Assembly: GCA_964384675.1 (NCBI GenBank)
Contig: CAYLNK010000274.1
Location: forward strand, 1 to 9,380
Source: CAYLNK01 sp964384675
GTDB taxonomy: Bacteria; Acidobacteriota; Thermoanaerobaculia; UBA5066
Direction of reading: 5' to 3'
Length of the DNA: 9,380 nt
Below, one piece after another: positions 1 through 5,696 of this stretch (its first letter is position 1; each line of letters starts with the position of its first letter). A program made the position numbers and the translations under genes. The notes under the pieces were generated by a model that saw nothing but the letters and a program-made list of their open reading frames with translations, was not told the DNA's origin and searched no databases.

Positions 1-426
1 GCCGAGGCCGCGTGCCGGGCGAACGGGCTGTCCCTGGCGCCCCTGTCCGACTACACCCAGGCGGAGCTCATGGCGCTCGCCCCGGGCCGCTCCGGATCGT
101 CCACTCCGGTCGCGCTGCCCGCCGGCTCGAGCCCGGTCGACTACCGCAAGGCGATCCGGCTCGTCCTGGCCGACCCCGGCGTCGACGCCCTTCTCGTGCT
201 GTACACGCCGGCTCTCGCCAGCGACCACGGCGCGTTCGCCTTCTCCATCCAGGACGGTGCGACACCGCCCCAGGGCAAGACGATCCTGCTGTCGTTCCTG
301 GGTGCCCAGGGAGCCCCCGCCGCGCTCGCTCCCCTGCCGTGCTATCCGTTCCCGGAGGCGGCCGCGTTCGCGCTGGGGCGCGCCGCCGCGTACGGCGAAT
401 GGCGCGCGCGGGAGTCGGCGGGCTGA
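1..426 (+). CDS. NDP-forming acyl-CoA synthetase-like protein, C-terminal end (partial)
   Basis: The open frame enters from the left edge and stops at TGA 424-426, leaving 141 visible residues. The stretch SSPVDYRKAIRLVLADPGVD, followed by a hydrophobic strand (ALLVLYTPAL), a GKTILLSFLG segment and a final YPFPEAAAFALGRAAAYGEW, resembles the last succinyl-CoA-ligase-like subdomain of NDP-forming acyl-CoA synthetases (ADP-forming acetate-CoA ligase alpha region, also found in Pat-type lysine acetyltransferases). These enzymes interconvert acyl-CoA and acid plus nucleotide. In the common fused form an ATP-grasp domain follows this point. Here the protein ends nine residues or so after the conserved tail, so it is either an alpha-type subunit or has its other domains upstream. 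It converges on the SCO gene with a 9-bp gap and a shared inverted repeat. The family call is from motif memory; the substrate is unknown. Confidence 0.7.
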   Translation, partial: AEAACRANGLSLAPLSDYTQAELMALAPGRSGSSTPVALPAGSSPVDYRKAIRLVLADPGVDALLVLYTPALASDHGAFAFSIQDGATPPQGKTILLSFLGAQGAPAALAPLPCYPFPEAAAFALGRAAAYGEWRARESAG

Positions 427-442
427 CCCCCCGGGTCAGCCC
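420..442. terminator. Stop-codon-containing inverted repeat, possible bidirectional terminator
   Basis: A perfect 10-bp inverted repeat, GGGCTGACCC (420-429) and GGGTCAGCCC (433-442), is separated by a 3-nt CCC loop. It sits at the convergent junction and contains both stop codons: TGA 424-426 of the left gene and TGA 438-436 of the SCO gene. There is no U-tract on either side, so intrinsic termination would rely on the very stable GC stem or on a factor. The hairpin is seen in the sequence; its function is inferred. Confidence 0.6.
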
Positions 443-1017
443 TCGCGAGCGAGCCGGAGCGCGTCGCCCGCCAGCTTCCGGAACGCGTCGGGCTCGAGCG
501 CGTCGTAGTAGCCACGGATCGTCCCTTTCGCGTCGACGAGCACGAAGCGCGTCGAGTGGAGGATCGGCTCGGGGTCGCCCGGCTTCCCTTCCTCGAGCCC
601 CAGCTTGAAGCCGCTCCGCACCAGGGTACGGACCGGCTCCGTCTCGCCCCTCAAGAACGTCCAGCGCGCGGGGTCAGCCCCCAGCGCCCTGGCGTGCTCG
701 GCGAGGTCGGCGACCGAGTCGTGAGCGGGGTCGACGTCGAAGGAGACGAAGCGGATCCGCTTCTCTGGGGCGAGCTCCTCGGCGAGCGCGGCCATCTTCG
801 CGGTCATCTGGGGGCAGGTGCCGGAGCACCGCAGGAAGACGAAGTCCGCGATCCAGACGGAGCCGGCGAAGGTCGCCGCGGTCACGGGCGCCCCCTGCTC
901 CGACACGAACGAGAACGGCGGCACGGCGCCGAGCGACGGGAGCGGCTCCGGCGCGGGGGTCCGGGAGCAGCCGGCCACGAGGACGAGGAGCGCGGCGAAC
1001 GGGGCGCGGGGCGTCAT
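436..1017 (-). CDS. SCO1/SenC family lipoprotein (copper delivery or thiol redox)
   Basis: SCO proteins are extracytoplasmic thioredoxin-fold proteins that bind copper and help assemble the CuA centre of cytochrome c oxidase, or act as thiol reductases. The 193-residue product has a short basic N-terminus, a hydrophobic stretch and a lipobox ending VAGC with the lipidated Cys at 17. The copper/redox motif CSGTC is at residues 64-68 and the conserved third ligand His is at 154 (ILHSTRFVLVD), so the metal site looks complete. Residues 88-100 (RFVSFDVDPAHDS) match the usual SCO strand with DP. I chose ATG 1017 because it places the signal sequence directly at the start; an upstream in-frame GTG at 1035 would add six residues. 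No oxidase subunit gene is adjacent. It is divergent from the TPR/cNMP gene across 62 bp and has a -10-like TATAGT just upstream. Confidence 0.9.
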   Translation of the reverse strand: MTPRAPFAALLVLVAGCSRTPAPEPLPSLGAVPPFSFVSEQGAPVTAATFAGSVWIADFVFLRCSGTCPQMTAKMAALAEELAPEKRIRFVSFDVDPAHDSVADLAEHARALGADPARWTFLRGETEPVRTLVRSGFKLGLEEGKPGDPEPILHSTRFVLVDAKGTIRGYYDALEPDAFRKLAGDALRLAREG

Positions 1018-1024
1018 GGCCCCG

Positions 1025-1030
1025 ACTATA
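1025..1030 (-). promoter_or_regulatory. -10-like TATAGT upstream of the SCO gene
   Basis: On the minus strand TATAGT (1030-1025) lies 7 nt before ATG 1017, so transcription would start at or next to the A of the ATG. The 7 nt in between (cggggcc) contain no convincing Shine-Dalgarno sequence. No good -35 hexamer is seen at 16-18 bp. The role is inferred from position and from the AT-rich hexamer in a GC-rich background. Confidence 0.45.
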
Positions 1031-1043
1031 CGCACGCCCGTCG

Positions 1044-1072
1044 TTGACTCCTTCCACGGCCGCGCCTACGCT
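1044..1072 (+). promoter_or_regulatory. Sigma70-type promoter for the TPR/cNMP-binding gene
   Basis: TTGACT (1044-1049, 5 of 6 to TTGACA) is followed after exactly 17 bp by TACGCT (1067-1072, 4 of 6 to TATAAT). A start 7-8 nt downstream falls at the ATG (1080), predicting a leaderless or nearly leaderless mRNA. This agrees with the absence of a Shine-Dalgarno sequence in the 7 nt before the ATG. This is the best-formed promoter in the window. Confidence 0.6.
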
Positions 1073-1079
1073 GTTTTCG

Positions 1080-2015
1080 ATGAGCACGAACGTCTCCGAG
1101 CTCGTGAGCCGAGGGGAGTACGACCGCGCGATCCAGCTGCTCCGCGACGATCTGGAGCGCGGCCACTCCACACCGCAGAAGCGCCAGGCGCTGGGCGAGG
1201 TGCTCGCCCAGGCGGGGCGGGCGGCGGAAGCCGCCGAGCTCCTCGCCTCGGTCGCAGACGACTACGCCCGCTCCGGCCAGCCCGGAAAGGCGATCGCTCT
1301 GCTCAAGAAGATCCAGCAGCTCGACTCGGGACGCTCGAGCGCCTCCGAGGGCGGGATCGCCCGCCTGGCGAAGGAACGCGACCAGCAGATCGCCCAGGAG
1401 CAGTGGCTGAGGCACGCCGGGATGAAACGCGGACGGGACGCCACCGGCCGGCCGGAAGGTCCCGCCGAGCCGATCGCGCTCGACCTCGACATGGACCTGG
1501 ACCGGGCGCCGCGGACGGAGCGGCCCTCCGCCGAGCCGACGCTGGAGTTCGCGCTCGAGGGGGACGAGCCGGCGGGGACCGACCGTCCCGAGATCGGCGC
1601 CTCGCCGCTCTTCAGCGACTTCTCCACCGAGGAGCTCCTCGCCGTGATGCGCGGGTTCCGGCTCGTCTCCTTCGAGCCGGGCGACATCCTCGTGACGGAG
1701 GGAGCGCCGGGCGACAGCCTCTTCGTCCTGACGACCGGTTCGGTGAAGGCGTTCGTGCGTGACTCGGAGGGGAACAACCACCTCGTGCGCCAGATGTCCG
1801 ACGGCGCGTTCTTCGGAGAGGTCTCGGTACTCACCGGCAAGGCCCGCACGGCGACCGTGGTCGCGGCCGCCCCGTGCGAGCTCCTGGAGCTCGATCGGGA
1901 CACGCTGGACGGGATCGGCGCGTCGCACCCGCACGTCCTCGAGGTGCTGAAGACCTTCAGCGCGATGAGGCTGGGCAGCGCGACGGAGACCGAGGCCCGG
2001 GCGAAGAGCGGATAG
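1080..2015 (+). CDS. TPR-like and cyclic-nucleotide-binding domain protein
   Basis: The 311-residue product has three parts. Residues 1-85 are helical TPR-like repeats (EYDRAIQLLRDDLERG; AAEAAELLASVADDYARSG; GKAIALLKKIQQLD). Residues about 90-172 are a charged, Pro/Asp/Glu-rich linker. Residues about 175-300 are a CRP/cNMP-binding beta-roll starting at LFSDFSTEELLAVM. The phosphate-binding cassette FFGEVSVLTGKARTAT (244-259) keeps Glu247, Arg256 and Thr257, which in this family contact the cyclic nucleotide ribose and phosphate, so binding looks possible. There is no helix-turn-helix or other effector after the roll, so it is not a CRP-type transcription factor; output by protein contact through the TPR region is an inference. 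ATG 1080 is preferred over an in-frame TTG at 1044, which lies inside the -35 element. It converges on the GGDEF sensor gene, 14 bp away. Confidence 0.88.
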   Translation: MSTNVSELVSRGEYDRAIQLLRDDLERGHSTPQKRQALGEVLAQAGRAAEAAELLASVADDYARSGQPGKAIALLKKIQQLDSGRSSASEGGIARLAKERDQQIAQEQWLRHAGMKRGRDATGRPEGPAEPIALDLDMDLDRAPRTERPSAEPTLEFALEGDEPAGTDRPEIGASPLFSDFSTEELLAVMRGFRLVSFEPGDILVTEGAPGDSLFVLTTGSVKAFVRDSEGNNHLVRQMSDGAFFGEVSVLTGKARTATVVAAAPCELLELDRDTLDGIGASHPHVLEVLKTFSAMRLGSATETEARAKSG

Positions 2016-2035
2016 ACCGGATCGCCCGTCTATCC
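2010..2035. terminator. Second stop-codon-containing inverted repeat, possible bidirectional terminator
   Basis: A perfect 8-bp inverted repeat, GGATAGAC (2010-2017) and GTCTATCC (2028-2035), has a 10-nt loop that could add an inner GG/CC pair. Both convergent genes end in the same Gly-TAG: TAG 2013-2015 on the plus strand and TAG 2032-2030 on the minus strand, each inside an arm. No U-tract follows on either strand. The repeat is directly visible; the terminator role is inferred. Confidence 0.55.
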
Positions 2036-5017
2036 AGGTCCCAGGCTGAAGACGAGCCGGACCTCGGCCCCGGTGCCGGCCAGGTCCACGGGAATGGCCT
2101 GGCTCTTCGAGCCGTCTCCGTCGGGCAGGACGCCCACCGAGCGGTTCCCTCCCTCCCGGGACGCGCGCTGGAGCGCGAGACCGCCGATCCGAAGCACCTC
2201 GTCCGCGCTCACGATCTCGGTGGCCGCGACGAACCACGGATAGGGCGCCCACCCCACCGACGCGGTCCCGCGGAAGGTGCCGCCGGGGAGCTCGAACGGT
2301 GCCGCCGCGATCGTGGCGAGGAGCCGTTCCGCGAAGATCGTGGCGAGCTCGCGCCCGCTGGCGCGGGTGATCACGAGCAGCTCGTCGTCGGAGAACCGGA
2401 CCAGGAAATCCGAGCCGCGCACCACCGTCTTGACCCGGCGCACCCCCTCGAGCAGCAGCTGCTCGGCCGCCGCGTGTCCCCGCCGCTCCGCCAGCTCCCG
2501 GGAGCCGTCGAGCGTGATCCGGTAGAAGACGAGGTCGCCCGTCCGGCGCTCCAGCGGGGTGGCCAGCATCGAGTGCGCCCGGCGCGACCGCTCGGCTTCC
2601 GCCTCCAGGGTCGCCTGCAGGAAGCGCCGGTTGCGCAGCCTGGTGACGGGGTCCACGAGCGTCGCCTCCGAGAGCTCTCGGGCGCGGGCGCCGAGCTCCG
2701 CCTCGAGGTTGCCGACCTGGGTCTTCAGCTCGTCACGTTCCGTGGCCAGCGCCATCGTCCGGACGCGAAAGAGAGCCCAGGCGAGCCCGCCCAGGAGGAG
2801 AAGGCCCAAGACCTTGACCTCGGCGCGCTGGTACCAGGCCGGAGTGACCCGGACCTCCAGGACGGCCGGTGAGGCGCTCGCGCCGCCCCGGGGAGAGAGG
2901 GCCGACACCTCGAGCCTCAGGTCGCCGGGCGGCAGGACGGGAAACTGCAGCTCGGGGGACGAGGTCTCTTCCGGACTGGCCATCAGACCGATCAGCTGAT
3001 AGCGGAACCGCAGGTCCCGCGACTCCGAGTAGGAGAGCGGAGCGAGCGCCACACGGAGGTCCCGCTCGTGCGTGAAGAGGACCGCGCGGCGGTCCACACG
3101 GAGGCGCCGCCCGCCGGTGAACGCACCGGAGAGCCCGATGCCGGGCGGCCTCTGCAGCGGCGCCGGTCCCGAGGGGGCGATGCGCACCAGACCGCGCGAC
3201 GTCCCGAACCAGGCACCATCCCGCTCGGCCAGACAGGCGTCTGCCTGCAACGACTCGCTCGGGAGCCCGTCGGCCCGGCCGAAGCGGCGCGAGCCTTCGG
3301 CCGTGCGACGCTCCACGCCCCGTCCCCCGATCCAGAAGGCCTCACCGCCCCACCCGAGCGAGGCGACGCGGCGGTCGGCCGCGATCGGAGGGTCCCCGTA
3401 CGGGCTGATCAGGAGCCGGTCGCCGTCGACGCCCAGCATCTCGACCCCGCCCTCGCGGTACGACACGACGAGGCCGCCGTCCGGGGTCGCCGCGACCAGC
3501 GCCAGCGCGTCGGACCTGAGGCCGTTTCTCTTCAGGAACCGGTGCGGCATCCCGGTGAGCCGCAGAAGACCGCCGCGGCTCGCCCCCCAGACCGTCTCGG
3601 TCGAGTCCTCGGCCAGGGAGTAGACGGTGTCCGGCTCGTCGGCGCCCGGAACGGGCACCGCCTCGAAGCGTCCTCCCACGAGCCGGAAGGCCCCCGTTCG
3701 CGTGCCGGCCCAGACCTCTCCGCCGCGCCGGACGAGGAGCGAGACGACCTGGGTCTCCGCAGGTGTCAGGCCGTCGAACGGGACGGCCGACAGCAGAGGG
3801 CGAGGTCCCGGCGCGACGCGCGTCACGCCGCCGGGCCAGGAGCCGGCGTAGACGTTCCCGTCCGCGGCGGCCGCGAGCGCCAGGACGGTGTCCCCGGCGA
3901 GGCCGTCGGCGGCGCGCAGGACGACGGGCGCCTCTCCGGGCACGAAACGCGCGAGCCCGTCGCGCGTTCCGACGAAGAGGGAACCGTTCCCGGACCTCTG
4001 GCGGGCGATGGCGGTGACCGCATCGCCCGGCAGGCCGTCGGCGCGTGTCAGCACGGTCACCTCGCCGCGCCCCGCCCGGCGGGCCAGCCCGAATCCCTGC
4101 AGCCCGGTCCAGAGCGACCCCTCGCGATCGACCATCGCGGAGAGCACGGTGTCGCTCGGGAGCCCGTCGGCGTGGGTCACTCGCGTGAATAGCCCCGGCT
4201 CGCGGCGCGCCAGGCCCCGCGTGGTGGGCACCAGCACCTCGCCGTCGAGGTCCAGCGCGAGCGAACCCGCGCCCGCGCTCGGCAGCGGCTCGTCGACGCG
4301 CTCGAAGGCCCCCCCTGGCGGCCTCACGAAAAGGAGCCCGGGGGTCCGCACCCAGAGGCGGCCCGCGGCGTCGGAGAGCGTCGCGTCGATACGCTCGAGG
4401 CCTGGAAGGCCGTCCGGGCTCCCCGCCTCCCGCACCACCCCTTTGTCCCTCAGGTAGAGACGCCCCTCCCGAGCGAACGACAGGGCGTCGCCACGGTCGA
4501 GCGAGAGCGCGGAGACCGGTCGCTCCGGCCCCTCCACGTGGAACCGTTCCGCGGAGAGGCTCAGGTAGAGGCCTCGGGTGGTCCCCACGAAGAGCTGGCC
4601 GCCCCGGTCCGAAGCGATTCCGCCGGGCGAGATCGACGCCTCGGGCAGACCGGCCGTCTTGCCGATCGGGACGAAGGAATCCCCGTCGCGCCTCGCCAGC
4701 CCCGCGCGGGTGCCGACGTACAGGCGGCCGTCCGCGGTCTCGTGGAGCGCCGTCACGCGGCTCGACGGGAGCCCATCCTCCGTGGCGAACCTGGCGAAGC
4801 GGAGCCCGTCGAACCGGAACAGTCCCTCGGGCGTGCCCACCCAGATGAAGCCGACCCGGTCCTGGAGAAGGACCTCGGGCGCCAGCACCGTGAGCCCCTC
4901 GTCCTCCGCGTACGTCTCGAACACCGTGCGGCCCTGGCCCTCGGCGATCGAGCTTCCCGTGGCGATCGCCAGCCCGAGGACGAGCGCGCGGACGGAACGT
5001 GCGGGTGTGCGGCGCAT
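2030..5017 (-). CDS. Two-propeller/Y_Y_Y membrane sensor with degenerate GGDEF domain
   Basis: The product is 995 residues. An N-terminal signal sequence (about 1-27) is followed by some 14 propeller blades (about 35-640) with recurring DGLP and GT-x-x-GL motifs, a number fitting two seven-bladed Reg_prop propellers. A Y_Y_Y-like beta-sandwich (about 645-730), one membrane helix (about 735-752), a coiled coil (about 755-785) and a GGDEF domain opening with DPVTRLRNRRFL complete it. The propellers should be periplasmic and the GGDEF domain cytoplasmic. The signature is SDDEL (876-880) instead of GG(D/E)EF. The first-strand metal Asp is Thr (ITLDGSRELAERRGH) and the usual Asn of the ND pair is Ala, so cyclase activity is doubtful. 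An RxxD inhibitory-site motif (RGSD, 867-870) sits exactly five residues before the signature. ATG 5017 is preferred over an in-frame TTG at 5023, which lies in the -10-like element. Confidence 0.92.
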   Translation of the reverse strand: MRRTPARSVRALVLGLAIATGSSIAEGQGRTVFETYAEDEGLTVLAPEVLLQDRVGFIWVGTPEGLFRFDGLRFARFATEDGLPSSRVTALHETADGRLYVGTRAGLARRDGDSFVPIGKTAGLPEASISPGGIASDRGGQLFVGTTRGLYLSLSAERFHVEGPERPVSALSLDRGDALSFAREGRLYLRDKGVVREAGSPDGLPGLERIDATLSDAAGRLWVRTPGLLFVRPPGGAFERVDEPLPSAGAGSLALDLDGEVLVPTTRGLARREPGLFTRVTHADGLPSDTVLSAMVDREGSLWTGLQGFGLARRAGRGEVTVLTRADGLPGDAVTAIARQRSGNGSLFVGTRDGLARFVPGEAPVVLRAADGLAGDTVLALAAAADGNVYAGSWPGGVTRVAPGPRPLLSAVPFDGLTPAETQVVSLLVRRGGEVWAGTRTGAFRLVGGRFEAVPVPGADEPDTVYSLAEDSTETVWGASRGGLLRLTGMPHRFLKRNGLRSDALALVAATPDGGLVVSYREGGVEMLGVDGDRLLISPYGDPPIAADRRVASLGWGGEAFWIGGRGVERRTAEGSRRFGRADGLPSESLQADACLAERDGAWFGTSRGLVRIAPSGPAPLQRPPGIGLSGAFTGGRRLRVDRRAVLFTHERDLRVALAPLSYSESRDLRFRYQLIGLMASPEETSSPELQFPVLPPGDLRLEVSALSPRGGASASPAVLEVRVTPAWYQRAEVKVLGLLLLGGLAWALFRVRTMALATERDELKTQVGNLEAELGARARELSEATLVDPVTRLRNRRFLQATLEAEAERSRRAHSMLATPLERRTGDLVFYRITLDGSRELAERRGHAAAEQLLLEGVRRVKTVVRGSDFLVRFSDDELLVITRASGRELATIFAERLLATIAAAPFELPGGTFRGTASVGWAPYPWFVAATEIVSADEVLRIGGLALQRASREGGNRSVGVLPDGDGSKSQAIPVDLAGTGAEVRLVFSLGPG

Positions 5018-5022
5018 TCTCA

Positions 5023-5028
5023 ATTGTA
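5023..5028 (-). promoter_or_regulatory. -10-like TACAAT upstream of the GGDEF sensor gene
   Basis: On the minus strand TACAAT (5028-5023, 5 of 6 to TATAAT) lies 5 nt before ATG 5017, with only tgaga in between and no Shine-Dalgarno sequence. Transcription would start at about the ATG. The -35 region at 16-18 bp spacing is poor and falls in the -10 region of the divergent cyclophilin gene. Confidence 0.5.
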
Positions 5029-5042
5029 GGACGCGCTCGTGC

Positions 5043-5050
5043 TATATATC
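5043..5050 (+). promoter_or_regulatory. -10-like TATATATC upstream of the cyclophilin gene
   Basis: The most AT-rich run in this neighbourhood, TATATAT (5043-5049), lies 5-7 nt before ATG 5056, with no Shine-Dalgarno sequence in the gap (cgcgc). A weak TTGTAG (5024-5029) could act as -35 with a short 15-bp spacer and overlaps the -10 of the opposite gene. A leaderless start is predicted by position; the exact hexamer register is uncertain. Confidence 0.4.
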
Positions 5051-5055
5051 CGCGC

Positions 5056-5649
5056 ATGAAGCTTCTCCGCACCGTCGGCATCCTCGCCGCACTGACAATC
5101 GCCGTCACGGCTAGCGCCCAGAAGCCCGAGAAGGGAGCTGCCGTGGCCAATCCGACCGTCGTCATGAAGACCTCGATGGGGTCCGTCAAGATCGAGCTCT
5201 ACCCCGACAAGGCGCCCGACACCGTGAAGAACTTCCTGCAGTACGTGGACGACAAGTTCTACGACGGCACGATCTTCCATCGCGTGATCAACGGGTTCAT
5301 GGTCCAGGGGGGCGGCTTCGACAAGGCGATGAGCAAGAAGGACACCCGGGCGCCCATCAAGAACGAGGCGAAGACCGGCGTCAAGAACGCGACCGGCACG
5401 ATCGCGATGGCGCGCACCTCGGACCCGAACAGCGCGACGGCCCAGTTCTTCATCAACGTGGTGGACAACTCCATGCTCGACTACCGCGGCGACATGCCGT
5501 CGGAGATCGGGTACTGCGCCTTCGGCAAGGTGATCGAGGGGATGGACGTCGTGAACGGCATCAAGGCCGTCGCCACGGGCGTCAAGTCCGGGATGAAGGA
5601 CGTCCCCAACACCCCCGTCGTCATCGAATCGGTCCGCCGCAACCCGTAG
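5056..5649 (+). CDS. Exported cyclophilin-type peptidyl-prolyl cis-trans isomerase
   Basis: Cyclophilins speed cis-trans isomerisation of X-Pro bonds during protein folding. The 197-residue product starts with a signal peptide (MKLLRTVGILAALTIAV, probable cleavage near Ala21-Gln22), which points to the periplasm, followed by a compact cyclophilin domain from about residue 34. The active-site block FHRVINGFMVQGGG (74-87) holds the expected catalytic Arg76, Phe81 and Gln84, and AQFFINV (129-135) is the second conserved core strand. Loops are short, as in bacterial PpiA/PpiB-size enzymes. ATG 5056 is the start that gives the signal peptide. Codon 30 is a GTG (5143) preceded by a strong Shine-Dalgarno sequence and could start a cytoplasmic form. 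The gene is divergent from the GGDEF sensor across 38 bp and lies 47 bp before the esterase on the same strand. Confidence 0.93.
   Translation: MKLLRTVGILAALTIAVTASAQKPEKGAAVANPTVVMKTSMGSVKIELYPDKAPDTVKNFLQYVDDKFYDGTIFHRVINGFMVQGGGFDKAMSKKDTRAPIKNEAKTGVKNATGTIAMARTSDPNSATAQFFINVVDNSMLDYRGDMPSEIGYCAFGKVIEGMDVVNGIKAVATGVKSGMKDVPNTPVVIESVRRNP
5131..5145 (+). promoter_or_regulatory. Internal ribosome-binding site and GTG start in the cyclophilin gene
   Basis: AAGGGAG (5131-5137) followed by 5 nt and GTG (5143-5145) is a near-ideal bacterial initiation site, in frame with the gene. A protein started here would read (M)ANPTVVMKTSMGSVKIEL, a start typical of cytoplasmic cyclophilins, and would lack the signal peptide. 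Use of the site is inferred. Confidence 0.45.
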
Positions 5650-5696
5650 CCGCCCGCCTGAGCGCCGCACCCGAGCCGCTCGCGCCGCCTCCCCGG

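Noticed and set aside
1018..1035. Upstream GTG start for the SCO gene
   Set aside because: It adds six residues before a complete lipoprotein signal and would place the -10-like TATAGT inside the coding region.
1044..1079. Upstream TTG start for the TPR/cNMP gene
   Set aside because: The TTG is part of a well-formed -35 hexamer, and ATG 1080 fits the promoter spacing.
1874..2872. Plus-strand open frame running through the end of the TPR/cNMP gene into the sensor gene
   Set aside because: It spans two well-supported genes and both stop codons of the convergent junction, and its composition is that of an antisense shadow.
2030..5017. Hybrid two-component system reading of the two-propeller/Y_Y_Y protein
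   Set aside because: No HisKA, ATPase or AraC-type regions follow the membrane helix; the DPVTRLRNRRFL start and helical pattern indicate a GGDEF domain.
3342..5189. Long open frame (over 600 codons) on the minus strand in another frame of the sensor gene
   Set aside because: It is Arg/Pro/Gly/Ala-rich with no recognisable domain and overlaps a frame with clear propeller and GGDEF motifs. Such shadows are expected in very GC-rich DNA.
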